Of a stretch of 64,000 nucleotides of DNA, positions 43,879-53,824 are shown piece by piece (position 1 is the first letter of the stretch; each line of letters opens with the position of its first letter). The position numbers and the translations under genes are program-made. The stretch comes from Bacillus pumilus (GTDB taxonomy: Bacteria; Bacillota; Bacilli; Bacillales; Bacillaceae). The stretch lies in contig MKZN01000001.1 of NCBI GenBank assembly GCA_001938995.1, positions 372,001-436,000 on the forward strand, written 5' to 3'. The notes below the pieces were generated by a model. The model was not told where the DNA came from. It saw only the letters and a program-made list of their open reading frames with translations, and searched no databases.

Positions 43879-45777
43879 CTATTTCACTACTGTCATGATT
43901 GTGTCATTTGGCTGACAGGTTGCAATTTCTTCTACAATGACATCTTCATATGCTTGTGTATTGGTGATGATGACAGGTGTGATCGTTTTTAATCCTTTGC
44001 TTTCAATCGCTTCTCGATCAAAAGTCATCAACAGATCACCCTTTTTCACCTTGTCGCCATCTTTGATATTGAGCTCAAATGCTGTTCCATCTAAGGAAAC
44101 CGTATCAATTCCTACATGAACAAGCACTTCCACACCAAACTCTGACCGCAAACCAATAGCATGCTTTGTCGGCGCAAGCATCACAACACTTCCGTCAAAC
44201 GGTGCATACATCCTGTTATCTGTTGGCTCTATCGCAAGCCCTTTGCCCATCGCACCTGAGCTAAACACAGCATCCGGTACTTCAGAAAGCGGAAGAACCA
44301 TCCCTGCAAATGGCGCAACGATTATTTCCTCATTGTTCAATGAAGCATTCGCTTCTGCTTTCTCTTGTTCTTTGACTGGTGTTTGACCTGCTGTCTGTTC
44401 CACTGTATCTTCCCCATAACCGAACAATTGAATCAAAACAACTGGTAATATGAGGGCAATGGCCACACCGATCAGAATACCAATAATCGACGTTGGGTAA
44501 TCAGCATTAATCCCATTCACAATGGTCAGCGGACCTGGTAAGCCTGCATATGCAAAGTAATAAGGCGTAAAGAAGCTGGCAACAATGGCGCCCGCCGCTC
44601 CAGAAATACAACCGAAAATAAATGGTTTTTTGAAACGTAGTGTGATCCCATAAATCGCCGGCTCGGTAATACCGAAAAGACCGGTAATTCCAGCAGAGAC
44701 ACCTACTTTACGCGTTTCTCGATTTCTTGCTTTCAAAATAACACCTAACACAGCACCGACCTGAGCGATAACAGCGATGGTTTGATATGCCTGGAAGGAG
44801 TCCCGTCCATACTGTTCAAAGTTGGCAAGCACCATTGGTGTAATGCCCCAGTGAACACCGAAGATGACCAGTATCTGCCAAAAACCGCCGATAATGGCGC
44901 CTGCTAATGCCGGTACGTTTTCAGCTAAGAGGTTGTATCCGTTTGCAATTCCATTTGCACCTGCTGTTGAAAGTGGACCAATGATCAGAATCGTTAATGG
45001 AACCATGACAACCATACAGAGAAATGGCACAAACAACGGTTTGACGACCTCGTGAATCCTCTTGTTTAAAAATCTCTCGACATATGAAAGAATCCAAACC
45101 AAGAAAAGCGGTGGCAATACCGATGAAGTATAAACCGTCTCAGATAAAGCAATTCCTAAGAAGGTAACCCCTTCACCTGACGCTACGCGAGCTGCAATCT
45201 CTGTCCAAGTTGGACTGACAAGCGCTGCTGTACAGGCAACGGCGATATACATATTCGTTTTAAAATGCTTGGCTGCCGTAATTGCAATAAAGATGGGTAA
45301 AAACGTAAACGGCGACCATGAAATGAAACTAAAGACTTCATACGTTCCCGTTTTCGAGAAGCTTGGAAATAACAAATTAATTAAAATCAGTGCACCTTGC
45401 AAAATACCAGCCGCCGCTAAAATATAGACAAACGGTGCAAACACAGCTGACATGGTGGCGATGACTCGATTCAGCACCGTCCCCTTGTTTTCATTTGCTG
45501 TATCATCATCTGATGTTTGCAATTGAACAAGGTTAGAAAATTGCTCGTATACCTCACCAACATGCTGACCAATGACCACCTGAAACTGTCCACCATTTTC
45601 CACAACAGTAATGACGCCAGGCATAGCATTGACCGCTTCCTTGGCTTTTGGGTTCGATCGTTTTAGTACCAAACGTAGCCGTGTGGCGCATCTTGCGGCA
45701 CTCACCACATTTTCCTCTCCACCAACCGCCTCTAAGATGTCTTCTGCAAGCTTTTGATAATCCCTTACTTTTGACAT
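43879..45777 (-). CDS. PTS beta-glucoside-specific enzyme IIBCA (BglP-like)
   Basis: 632 residues with IIB (residues 1-90; phospho-Cys in SAARCATRLRLVLK), IIC (~100-460, about ten membrane segments) and IIA (~490-632; phospho-His in VLVHVGIDTVSLDG) in the BglP order. It imports and phosphorylates a beta-glucoside. It is the first gene of the operon with the GH1 enzyme and is divergent from a GntR gene that likely controls it. An RAT-type antiterminator site or licT gene was not seen. Confidence 0.92.
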   Translation of the reverse strand: MSKVRDYQKLAEDILEAVGGEENVVSAARCATRLRLVLKRSNPKAKEAVNAMPGVITVVENGGQFQVVIGQHVGEVYEQFSNLVQLQTSDDDTANENKGTVLNRVIATMSAVFAPFVYILAAAGILQGALILINLLFPSFSKTGTYEVFSFISWSPFTFLPIFIAITAAKHFKTNMYIAVACTAALVSPTWTEIAARVASGEGVTFLGIALSETVYTSSVLPPLFLVWILSYVERFLNKRIHEVVKPLFVPFLCMVVMVPLTILIIGPLSTAGANGIANGYNLLAENVPALAGAIIGGFWQILVIFGVHWGITPMVLANFEQYGRDSFQAYQTIAVIAQVGAVLGVILKARNRETRKVGVSAGITGLFGITEPAIYGITLRFKKPFIFGCISGAAGAIVASFFTPYYFAYAGLPGPLTIVNGINADYPTSIIGILIGVAIALILPVVLIQLFGYGEDTVEQTAGQTPVKEQEKAEANASLNNEEIIVAPFAGMVLPLSEVPDAVFSSGAMGKGLAIEPTDNRMYAPFDGSVVMLAPTKHAIGLRSEFGVEVLVHVGIDTVSLDGTAFELNIKDGDKVKKGDLLMTFDREAIESKGLKTITPVIITNTQAYEDVIVEEIATCQPNDTIMTVVK

Positions 45778-45811
45778 ATAACCCCCCCTTTATCACCACT
45801 AGTATATGTAC

Positions 45812-45840
45812 ATTATAATTATACCGGTACAATTTATCAA
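45812..45840 (-). promoter_or_regulatory. Promoter of the PTS operon with palindromic core
   Basis: On the minus strand TTGATA (complement of 45835-45840), a 17-base spacer and TATAAT (complement of 45812-45817). The spacer contains the palindrome TACCGGTA, and TATATGTA/TACATATA arms flank the promoter at 45802-45854. The GntR regulator probably binds here and controls both divergent transcripts. Confidence 0.6.
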
Positions 45841-45923
45841 TACATATATAATATAAAAGAAAGAAAGATCGGTTTGTGCTATAATACAAAGACAATAAAT
45901 CGTGAAAACAAAGAGGAATAGCT

Positions 45924-46634
45924 ATGTTAAAGTATCAACAAATTGCGAACGATATTGAAAAATATATTGTCACCCATGAACTACAGCAAGGAGACAAGCT
46001 CCCTGTACTCGAAACACTCATGAGCCAATTTTCTGTGAGCAAAAGTACGATTATTAAATCATTAGACCTACTCGAGAGAAAGGGAATTGTCTTTCAGGTC
46101 AGAGGCAGTGGTATCTTCGTCAGAAGACATCGGCGTAAGGGCTACATCAGTCTTTTATCCAACCAAGGGTTTAAAAAGGATTTAGAAGAGTTCCAACTCT
46201 CATCAGAAGTGTTAACACTAGAATCCATCAAGCCACCTGAAGAGGCAGCGCTGAACTTGAACATCACCCAAAATGATGACGTCTTCTATCTCAAACGCAT
46301 TCGTTATATCAATGGACAAACCTTATGCTTAGAAGAATCCTATTACCAGAAAACGATCATTCCTTATCTCAACGCAGAGATCGCCGCTGATTCTGTCTTC
46401 AAATTCGTCAGCGAAGGCCTAGGCCTCAAGGTCGGCTTCTCTGACATGTACATGCAAGTCGGCAAACTGAACGAAACCGAAGCCAAGCTTTTGGGCCTCA
46501 AACGAGACGATCCCGCTCTCCGCAACGAAACCGTCTTCCACCTCACAAATGGCCAGCCCTTCGATTTCTCTAAAATCACCTATAATTACATGCAGTCTCA
46601 ATTTTTTATTCAGGCGAATAATTATTATGGGTGA
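45924..46634 (+). CDS. GntR-family regulator with UTRA domain (beta-glucoside operon)
   Basis: 236 residues. The winged HTH (residues 1-70: LMSQFSVSKSTIIKSLDLLERKGIVFQVRGSGIFV) is of the HutC/YydK type, and the UTRA ligand domain runs ~90-230. Such proteins sense a phosphosugar and repress transport genes. Divergent from the PTS gene with a 146-base gap, so it is the likely repressor of that operon. An AGAGGAATAG site precedes the start. Its own -10 (TATAAT) lies at about 45882-45887. Confidence 0.9.
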   Translation: MLKYQQIANDIEKYIVTHELQQGDKLPVLETLMSQFSVSKSTIIKSLDLLERKGIVFQVRGSGIFVRRHRRKGYISLLSNQGFKKDLEEFQLSSEVLTLESIKPPEEAALNLNITQNDDVFYLKRIRYINGQTLCLEESYYQKTIIPYLNAEIAADSVFKFVSEGLGLKVGFSDMYMQVGKLNETEAKLLGLKRDDPALRNETVFHLTNGQPFDFSKITYNYMQSQFFIQANNYYG

Positions 46635-46644
46635 CACAAGAATA

Positions 46645-46676
46645 GCCTCCTGATCAACATCAGGAGGCGTTTTTGT
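46645..46676 (+). terminator. Terminator of the GntR gene
   Basis: GCCTCCTGAT/ATCAGGAGGC stem with a 4-base loop and T5. Confidence 0.9.
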
Positions 46677-46752
46677 GATATGAGATTTACCTTTTGTTGC
46701 TAGATAGTCAGCCAAAACCATGCTTTATTGTTTACAATATTTGATATGTTAC

Positions 46753-47259
46753 TTAATTCGTAGGATTCGCTGGAGATGATCTAGCCGCTGCTGCATCAGC
46801 CTTCACACAATCAATTGCAACAACCAATGCAATCATCACAGGCTCCATCTCGTCTTTCAAAATATTAACCTTGTAGCTATCACCCCACGTGAACCATTCT
46901 TTGTTCACCTGACCGATCACTTCATCGTTCTGTAGCACTTGGAAATTCATATCCCACCAGTTACCATGTACTTCAATCCCTGCTGCATCAATTGAATATT
47001 TTGCTTGAAAAAACGTAAACTCTTTCCTAATCGTCAACACTTCTTGACCATTGACTTCTACTAAAAACGTCGGTAAAAAACTAAACATCTTCTTCGTAAT
47101 AACGGCGATTTCGTTTCTTTCTGTATTCAGAATGGTAAACGTCTTCGGCACCTTCATAAAGCTACCCTCTACCACATACACATCGTTCTCCTGTTGATCC
47201 TTTACTGTGAACTTTCCACTGAGACTAAACACTTTCTGCTTGATATAAAGTTGTTTCAT
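46753..47259 (-). CDS. LURP-one-related / YxjI-like protein
   Basis: 168 residues. The repeated beta-hairpin pattern (KQLYIKQKVFSLSGKFTVKDQQENDVYVVEG, then FTILNTERNEIAVITKKMF) is that of the LOR (Tubby-like) fold, as in B. subtilis YxjI. Members are cytoplasmic and of unknown biochemical role. The C-terminal tail (DAAAARSSPANPTN) is variable. Stands alone. Confidence 0.82.
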   Translation of the reverse strand: MKQLYIKQKVFSLSGKFTVKDQQENDVYVVEGSFMKVPKTFTILNTERNEIAVITKKMFSFLPTFLVEVNGQEVLTIRKEFTFFQAKYSIDAAGIEVHGNWWDMNFQVLQNDEVIGQVNKEWFTWGDSYKVNILKDEMEPVMIALVVAIDCVKADAAAARSSPANPTN

Positions 47260-47344
47260 ATGTACCTCCGTTTATGATGGTGAAATTTATCAGTCTTTAT
47301 GATGTTCTTCATTTAAATCTGATTATACCAAAATATAGAATGTA

Positions 47345-47372
47345 TAAAAAAACCACCTAATGATAGGTGGTT
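47345..47372 (-). terminator. Terminator of the DUF262 gene
   Basis: AACCACCT/AGGTGGTT stem with 6-base loop and T7 on the minus strand, about 110 bases after the stop. Confidence 0.75.
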
Positions 47373-47479
47373 GCAGTCACTATCTCTTTCCGCATAAAAT
47401 GATAAATCTCAGATCATCCGTTTCACACATGAGCAAGTCTGCTGCACTTCCCATGTCATCGGTTCTTACTTTCTGTCTT

Positions 47480-49252
47480 CTAAATGAATCCTTTTCTTTT
47501 TAACTCCTCAATCAACTTTGATTCCTCAGCTGTTGGAGTAGGGGGTTGTTCTTCTTGTATGGATGATTCTAATTGGTTTAATCCCCAATCATTCAGTATG
47601 CTCCACAACTGGTCAGAAATTCTAATATCTCTTTCTCGAATCTCATCAAGGCCCCAATCCTGATATTGATTGGACAGTTCTAATAATAACTGTACTTTTG
47701 ATTTCTCATAACTTTCTTGTTTCTTTTTAAAATACCCATTACTCGCAACAATGTTCAGCTTTTTTTCAAAAGGAATCTTATTGCCTATATGTTCTACTAA
47801 CTCTTTCACTTCTCTATCCGAATTACTTGGAAAATAACTTGATTGCCACTTTCGAGGAAGGATATGTTCTATCTCCCATCTATCAGGAAGTAATCCTTCT
47901 TGGTTTTGATACGCAAGAATCTTTAATATCATACGTACAGTATTACGGTGGGCAGTCTTAATCTTGGTTTTTAATTCTTGTTCATCTACAGGAGAAAAAT
48001 CGAATGCTGGTGTAGATGATCTAATAATTTCTGCATTTAAATTTAAGATGCCTCGCTTTACGGCATTAATCGTCGGTGTCACGATATACCTTGCAGCTAA
48101 TACAGCAAGTAATTTTTTGAGGAATGTTAAGAATCGCTCTTCAAAATCCTTTGAATCCTTATGTTTCAGGTAATAAATAACTACGGGATACTTCCAAAAT
48201 TCATTTGGATATGAAGTTAGCCCATCCAATACTTGTTGCACTTCGATATTTTTAGACCAGTCTTCATCTTCAATGTCTACACGATTATTGATGACAAGCC
48301 ATAGATTCAGCACCGTACGTAAATTGTCCATTAACCCATGCTTATACAGCTGTTCAAAATTATTTCTTGAATAGTATTTTCTTATACCAGGTGTTGTTGT
48401 ATTTCTATCATTCTCTAAAGCTCTAATATAAAACATATAGTAATAGAATAACTTTTGAATGCTTTCTTTCGCATTGACAGCCTCATCATCAAGCTGTTGC
48501 CATTGTTCTATAAATTGTGCTTTCCCTTCATTATCCAAGTGGTTATAAATCTTTGCTTTAAAAATATCTGCGTCGGATAATGCAAGTCCTCTATCGTTTA
48601 GAGTTGAGAAGATTGTTAAAGCCGTATCTTGAGAGTCTGCAGTAATTGGTAATAAAATGGCTTTATTCAACACATTTCGGATAAACCAGAAAAATAATTC
48701 CGGTTCATTCGTAGCAAATCTCTCGATGAGTAATACAAATAAGTTGTAGTTGAGTGAATAATTATCTGTCGCACCTTCTTCAACCGTTCCACTTGTTAAG
48801 ATCTTTGAAAAGGTTTCATTTCCCTCATCTCTAATCACTCTGGATTCAATTAGTGTTTTTTCGTAATCAACCTCGGCAGTCAGCTCATCCTGTTCCCATA
48901 GAGCTGATTCTATTTGTCCCTTGAAGTTCTTCACTTCTTTTGTTTCAGTCATTGATTGAAGTTTTGAATACAGGGCACGGAGCAATAGAAACAAAGAAGT
49001 AATACGTTGCTGTCCATCAATGATCTCTTGTTCGCTGTTTTCATTTTCATAAGAAACAATGGTTCCTAGAAAATATGTGCTTTCATTATTATTTTCCGTA
49101 TACTCTACTAAGTCATCAAAAAGTGTTTGAATTTGCTCTTCAGACCACGCGTATGGACGTTGATACTCTGGGATAATGAATTTATACACTTTTCCTGTTT
49201 CTAATAATTGTTTCACACTCTGTTTGTTCACCTCGATAGTTGTAGACACCAT
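47480..49252 (-). CDS. DUF262/DUF1524 (GmrSD-like) endonuclease-type protein
   Basis: 590 residues. The N-terminal DUF262 (ParB-like NTPase fold) has PEYQRPYAW (~30-38) and IDGQQRITSL (~80); a long helical middle follows; the C-terminal DUF1524 HNH-like region has EIEHILPRKWQ and HIGNK...LNIVAS...YEKSKV. This is the architecture of GmrSD, the type IV restriction enzyme against glucosyl-hydroxymethylcytosine phage DNA, with both halves in one chain. A decayed helicase gene lies immediately upstream on the same strand. Anti-phage activity is inference. Confidence 0.85.
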   Translation of the reverse strand: MVSTTIEVNKQSVKQLLETGKVYKFIIPEYQRPYAWSEEQIQTLFDDLVEYTENNNESTYFLGTIVSYENENSEQEIIDGQQRITSLFLLLRALYSKLQSMTETKEVKNFKGQIESALWEQDELTAEVDYEKTLIESRVIRDEGNETFSKILTSGTVEEGATDNYSLNYNLFVLLIERFATNEPELFFWFIRNVLNKAILLPITADSQDTALTIFSTLNDRGLALSDADIFKAKIYNHLDNEGKAQFIEQWQQLDDEAVNAKESIQKLFYYYMFYIRALENDRNTTTPGIRKYYSRNNFEQLYKHGLMDNLRTVLNLWLVINNRVDIEDEDWSKNIEVQQVLDGLTSYPNEFWKYPVVIYYLKHKDSKDFEERFLTFLKKLLAVLAARYIVTPTINAVKRGILNLNAEIIRSSTPAFDFSPVDEQELKTKIKTAHRNTVRMILKILAYQNQEGLLPDRWEIEHILPRKWQSSYFPSNSDREVKELVEHIGNKIPFEKKLNIVASNGYFKKKQESYEKSKVQLLLELSNQYQDWGLDEIRERDIRISDQLWSILNDWGLNQLESSIQEEQPPTPTAEESKLIEELKRKGFI

Positions 49253-49321
49253 CTATTCTCCTTTCTGTATGTTCTTTGCGGTTTACTGCTTTTAAAGACT
49301 TTTCCATTAAGCACTTTTTCA

Positions 49322-49794
49322 TTAATCTTGAAAAACAAGAACTTTACCTTTTACCTCTTCAAAATAGTCAGTAAAATAAGATATTGATAAGTACTCTTTA
49401 GCTCGAGTCATCCCAATGTACATTTCTTTCTCTTGATTTTCTTCATACTTATATGGCATCATATCAGACTTCACAATAAAAAATGAGTGGAAAAATCGAG
49501 ACCCGTAACTTTGACTTAACTTCTATTTTCCTCATAGATACTTTGTGCTCTATCTTCTACCAAAAGCAAAGATTGCGACTCTTAATCTAAGCATAATTTT
49601 ATGAGGTGGAGCCAGTTTCCTGCAAAATCCTGTGATTCATCGATTAAAATCGCATCGTATTTTGGGGAGCAACGGTTTGATTTTCTATCTTTTCAATATA
49701 TGTGTCAATTTCAAGTTCTAAAATTTCATGTTATTTAAATTCGTTCCCCTGCAGTAGCAGTACTTTTAATAGACTCTGGTACTGTAATCGCCAT
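49322..49794 (-). pseudogene. Remnant of a UvrD/SF1-type helicase (NERD-helicase-like)
   Basis: Several frames give fragments in order: an N-terminal VPESIKSTATAGER, then a motif II LIDESQDF (D-E-x-Q-D), and a motif VI-like C-terminus MYIGMTRAKEYLSISYF ending FQD-stop. Most of the ~600 residues expected are missing and frameshifts separate the pieces. It ends 70 bases before the DUF262 start. Such helicases often accompany restriction-like genes. Confidence 0.75.
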
Positions 49795-49935
49795 GTATAC
49801 AAACACCCCTCAATATCCTTATATGTCATATCGGGATTTTTTGGGTATTTTAAATGATTTAATTCTAAATTATCGTAATCAATCTGTTGGTTTTAAAAAA
49901 ATCAGATGATATGGCTTATCATGATACAATTCAAA

Positions 49936-49970
49936 AAAGCTCTTAAAGTAAGTATCCCTTTAAGAGCTTT
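49936..49970 (-). terminator. Terminator downstream of the helical-repeat gene
   Basis: Perfect 13-bp stem AAAGCTCTTAAAG/CTTTAAGAGCTTT, 9-base loop, T6 on the minus strand. Between it and the gene end (49971-50156) I see no gene. Confidence 0.75.
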
Positions 49971-50156
49971 CAGAAAATCCTAAACAATTATATTGATCTG
50001 TCTTTTAGTTGTGATTTTTACTAGTTTTGTGAATGATCGCTTTATACACAATATATATTAGATACATGACATATCCAAATGAATTATTAGATTTAAACAC
50101 ACTCATCTCCTTCTGGAGTTTTTCACAAAATCCGTTTTCTAAATCACTCTTTTACC

Positions 50157-51980
50157 TTATTTCTTTAATACCTGCTTTGCTAACTGACGGTCCTCTTTGT
50201 CTTTCGTCTTCATTGCAATGTGTTTAATCAATTCTCTTGTGTCAGCTTGTTGTGAAAACGATGGAGACCATTCCGTTAGCACGCTTAATGCATGGTACTG
50301 TAAATTTTCTAATCTAAGTGTAGCATGAACCAGTGATAGTCCTACACCTTCATATTCATATAAACCTTGAATAATATATTGCAGGCACTGCTCTTCATCA
50401 TCTGTAAGACTTGATAACGATAAATGGGTTTCTGCAAAAGTGCAGAGATCTTTCATATGCTGACGGTTATTTGTGTCCACCACAGCGAAATATAATTCGC
50501 AATTTGTCGGTTCTTTCTCAAGCAAATCAAATAAATGCTGAACAACATCTAAACGATAATAGAGAGCGATCTCAAGTGCTTGAAAATGATAATTTTGTTG
50601 TAACGCATCCATCGCAAGCTTTGGCCATCTATTGTCATTAATCAATGGTTGAATCGCTTCCTGAATAAACATATACTCATGTCGTTTCCATGAATCCTCA
50701 AATCGTTCTTCCCACATTTCTTTATCTTCATTTAAAAACTCACTGATTTTCATAATTGGATAGAAGTCCTCAAGTGATTGACAGTGCATATGGGCATGGT
50801 CTATCAAACGAGAGAGAACTGTGCTTGCATTTGGGTACTCCTCGATGCCTTTGGGAGAACTTTCTTCATTTAATAGTGACAGAATGATGAGACTCGCTCC
50901 ATGATATAATTCTTTTGAAATCCTATCTTCAGATAAAGCCGTTTCAAGGTCACCATTCAGCGCACAAGTATAAGCTAATATTTCATTCATGATTGTATTT
51001 TGACAGCCTTCTGTTAGAAACCATCGTTTTATTTCTGGCGTCGATGCTTCCAAATGCTTAACAGCCGAAATTTTCCCCCAGCCATGGACGGACTTTGCAA
51101 GTTGCCACACTTGTTCGTTTGCTTGATTTGTGCCATTCTTTAATGCAAATACGACATAAGAAGTAAAATCTTCATGCATTCCTATTGTGAGTAAGAGATC
51201 TTTGTATTTTTCGCAATTCGTACACCCCAGTACAATGACTGCAAATTTTACAACCTCTCGATGTGCTGCATGTTCTAGAAGCCATAACGCTTCTTGTTGT
51301 ACAAGCGACTCGTCCCATTGGGTTTGCTGAATTCGTTCGATCAATTCATTACTGTAGCTCGCTAAATTATCAGAAATGATTTTTTCGTATGTGATCTTTC
51401 TCGTTTGATTTGTAGGTTGATTGAGTTGCTTTTCAAAAACCTTCAATAGTCTTTTCACATAAAATGGAGTAGGACCTTCATTTACTAAATCATCGAATAA
51501 ACCTGGAGCCAATCGCGGTTGATGTTCATCATATAAATATTCTTCATCGGGCAAACGATCGTCTACTATTTTATGATGTGTTTGAATTTGTTGTTGAATA
51601 ATGGGAACGATTTTCTCTTTATGATCCCACGGGAGAAATTCCAACTTCATTGAATCATCTAAAATCGTTTCATAATCTACTTTCACTTTACAATTAAATC
51701 GTACATAACCACCCAGCTTCACGGACACCTTGTGCTTTGTACCATCTTCAAGTTCCAGTATCCCTGACAATTTCGAATATGGAATAATATGTGATAATAT
51801 GCTTTTCCGTTTATTCAAATCTACTGTTATACCATCAATGATCAATTGCTCTTCTTTAATCTGGTTGATAATTTCAATAGAATGCCCTTTATAATCAATT
51901 TTCCACGTTTTATGTACTTCTTTTTCTACGTCTTTCATTACATTACGCATTTCACGTTTAAAGTCATCTTTAAAACTCAT
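50157..51980 (-). CDS. Large helical-repeat protein, unknown
   Basis: About 607 residues, cytoplasmic. The N-terminal 130 residues are beta-rich (YKGHSIEIINQ, DGTKHKVSVKLGG), the rest is helical and reads like degenerate HEAT/ARM-type repeats (EALWLLEHAAHREVVKFAVIVLG; ALEIALYYRLDVVQHLFDLL). No catalytic motif is visible. The start at MSFKDD is taken because AAGGAGGA lies 7 bases upstream. A scaffold or defence-associated sensor is possible; I do not recognise the family. Confidence 0.72.
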   Translation of the reverse strand: MSFKDDFKREMRNVMKDVEKEVHKTWKIDYKGHSIEIINQIKEEQLIIDGITVDLNKRKSILSHIIPYSKLSGILELEDGTKHKVSVKLGGYVRFNCKVKVDYETILDDSMKLEFLPWDHKEKIVPIIQQQIQTHHKIVDDRLPDEEYLYDEHQPRLAPGLFDDLVNEGPTPFYVKRLLKVFEKQLNQPTNQTRKITYEKIISDNLASYSNELIERIQQTQWDESLVQQEALWLLEHAAHREVVKFAVIVLGCTNCEKYKDLLLTIGMHEDFTSYVVFALKNGTNQANEQVWQLAKSVHGWGKISAVKHLEASTPEIKRWFLTEGCQNTIMNEILAYTCALNGDLETALSEDRISKELYHGASLIILSLLNEESSPKGIEEYPNASTVLSRLIDHAHMHCQSLEDFYPIMKISEFLNEDKEMWEERFEDSWKRHEYMFIQEAIQPLINDNRWPKLAMDALQQNYHFQALEIALYYRLDVVQHLFDLLEKEPTNCELYFAVVDTNNRQHMKDLCTFAETHLSLSSLTDDEEQCLQYIIQGLYEYEGVGLSLVHATLRLENLQYHALSVLTEWSPSFSQQADTRELIKHIAMKTKDKEDRQLAKQVLKK

Positions 51981-52226
51981 GAAATCCTCCTTATAATATG
52001 GATGGAATATCATTATGCTATGTTTCTATAGTTCTGATAGTTCCTTATTCCTACTGTGATTGATTTATGTTTTCAATCTTTATCATACGATATTTATGAA
52101 GCAAAATCTCCTAAATAAAAAAAGGTATGGAAAATGAGTGATTTCCTATACCTTTGCTCTTAAATATGTGAATTGGCGTAAAATCGGATTCATAATAAGA
52201 AATCTCTTCCACGGGGAACTTTGTCC

Positions 52227-52730
52227 TTACTTGTCTTGACAAAACCGACTGTCCGATAAATTCATCATTCTTTTATTCAAATGCCTTTCAACTAAACGAA
52301 TACAGTGATTCTTAATCAATTGCTCTTTATATTCCTCAACTTGCTCTTCTTTGGATCCATATAAATCTTCATCGTTTTCAATTTCTATATGATGAGACTC
52401 AAACTTTTCATTCTCATATAAGTGGAAATGGAAAAACACATGTGCATTATCTACCATATGTTCAACAAATGATGAAATGTCATCTATTAATTCCTCATAC
52501 TCTTCTTCTTCTAATATTTCATTCAGTTTAACGTTACTATGAACATCAATTGATAGATAATTCTCCCTCGACATTAACTCGTCCTCGGTTGCTAGCTGAT
52601 TATCCTCAATTGTCGCTTTTCTATTCATGTCTGTGATCGAAAAGTAACAATAAGTATTACTATCATTTAGTAATCTCACTTCCCAAATTTCAGCATTCAT
52701 TAATCTGTAAAGTCTATTAAATCTATACAT
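52227..52730 (-). CDS. Unknown acidic cytoplasmic protein
   Basis: 167 residues, strongly acidic (EEEEYEELIDDISSFVEHM), no membrane segment. The start at MYRFNRL follows ATAGGAGAGAATGAT with GGAG 10 bases upstream. The C-terminal half is helical and ends MNLSDSRFCQDK. No family recognised. It lies about 250 bases upstream of the helical-repeat gene on the same strand. Confidence 0.62.
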   Translation of the reverse strand: MYRFNRLYRLMNAEIWEVRLLNDSNTYCYFSITDMNRKATIEDNQLATEDELMSRENYLSIDVHSNVKLNEILEEEEYEELIDDISSFVEHMVDNAHVFFHFHLYENEKFESHHIEIENDEDLYGSKEEQVEEYKEQLIKNHCIRLVERHLNKRMMNLSDSRFCQDK

Positions 52731-52836
52731 ATCATTCTCTCCTATCATTTATTGCAAATATTTTTAATGTGTACGATAGATAAAAAATCGAAGAATCTAC
52801 ACCCGCTATGCAGTTGAGTAATAACATAGTAGACTT

Positions 52837-53132
52837 TTATAATTTTTTTAACCCAATCACTTGAGTATTAGAAAAGATCGTAAGTTGCTCCATCATAAAT
52901 TTCGCAGAATACTGGAATTCACCTTGTATCCAACTAAAAATTAACCCAAGCGTGGCATTCGTTTGATAATGCAAAAACGTCTCATAATGCACCGTTCCCA
53001 TTGTGGATTGAACCTCAATAAATATATCTTTTGAAAAAATTTGATGAAATAGCTCCTCTAAGTATTTTTTAAAATTGGCATGGCTAGTATACAATGCATA
53101 AAATATCCGTTTGTTTTTTTCAATATATTCAA
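52837..53132 (-). pseudogene. TetR-family regulator, C-terminal fragment only
   Basis: Residues from FEYIEKNKRIFYALYTSH to the stop match the C-terminal ligand domain of AcrR/TetR regulators (ATLGLIFSWIQGEFQYSAKFMMEQL). The HTH half is missing; the reading runs straight into antisense of an SDR gene at about 53132. It pairs head-to-head with that gene. Confidence 0.75.
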
Positions 53133-53779
53133 AAATTATTGTTGCTGGGGATATTACAGACAACATATTTGAACTTGATCATACATTTGGCGAAAGCGTA
53201 AAAGCTGTAAAGGTAGATGTTTCAAAAGAAGCAGATGTTAAAAATCTAATTGAAACCGCTGTCAATACTTTCGGAAAACTAGATATCTTATGTAACAACG
53301 CAGGAATCATTGGAGCGTATGCGAATATTGATGAGTATACAGAAGAACAATGGAACCGAGTGATGGGTATCAACATCAATGGGCCTTTCTTTGGTATTAA
53401 ACACGCTGTTCCTCATATGAAGCAAAATGGTGGTGGCTCCATCATCAATACCGTCTCTATTTCATCACGCCACGCCACACCTGGTTCACCAGCGTACGTT
53501 ACCTCTAAAGGGGCAATGCTTATGCTAACGCGCCAAGCTGGACACGACTATGCACGTGATCACATTCGTGTAAACGGTGTTTCTCCAGGTGTCGTGAGTA
53601 CCGGCATTTTAAAAGATGTAAACGATGACATGTTAAAAGTCTATTCAGAAGCCATCCCAATGGGAAGAATCGGCCAACCTTCAGAACTGGCAAACGTCGT
53701 TTGCTTTTTAGCATCGGATGAGGCATCTTATGTGACTGGGCAGACATATATTGTTGATGGTGGGAAAGATACTATTTAA
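53132..53779 (+). pseudogene. Short-chain dehydrogenase/reductase lacking its N-terminus
   Basis: 215 residues of a classical SDR: NNAGIIG, SIINTVSISS, the catalytic Tyr and Lys in YVTSKGA, and the C-terminal VTGQTYIVDGGK. The first ~30 residues, including the TGxxxGIG NAD-binding loop, are gone. The sequence joins the TetR fragment at about 53132, so both genes lost their 5' ends and the shared promoter region in one deletion. Without the nucleotide loop it cannot work as an enzyme. Confidence 0.85.
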
Positions 53780-53824
53780 ATTTTTTATTATTAAGGATTG
53801 AATATTAGCATTTGGGCGTTCCTC

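Noticed and set aside
53111-53131. Possible true start of the SDR gene at ATG 53111
   Set aside because: The codons there are antisense of the TetR fragment and do not resemble an SDR N-terminus; the NAD-binding loop is absent.
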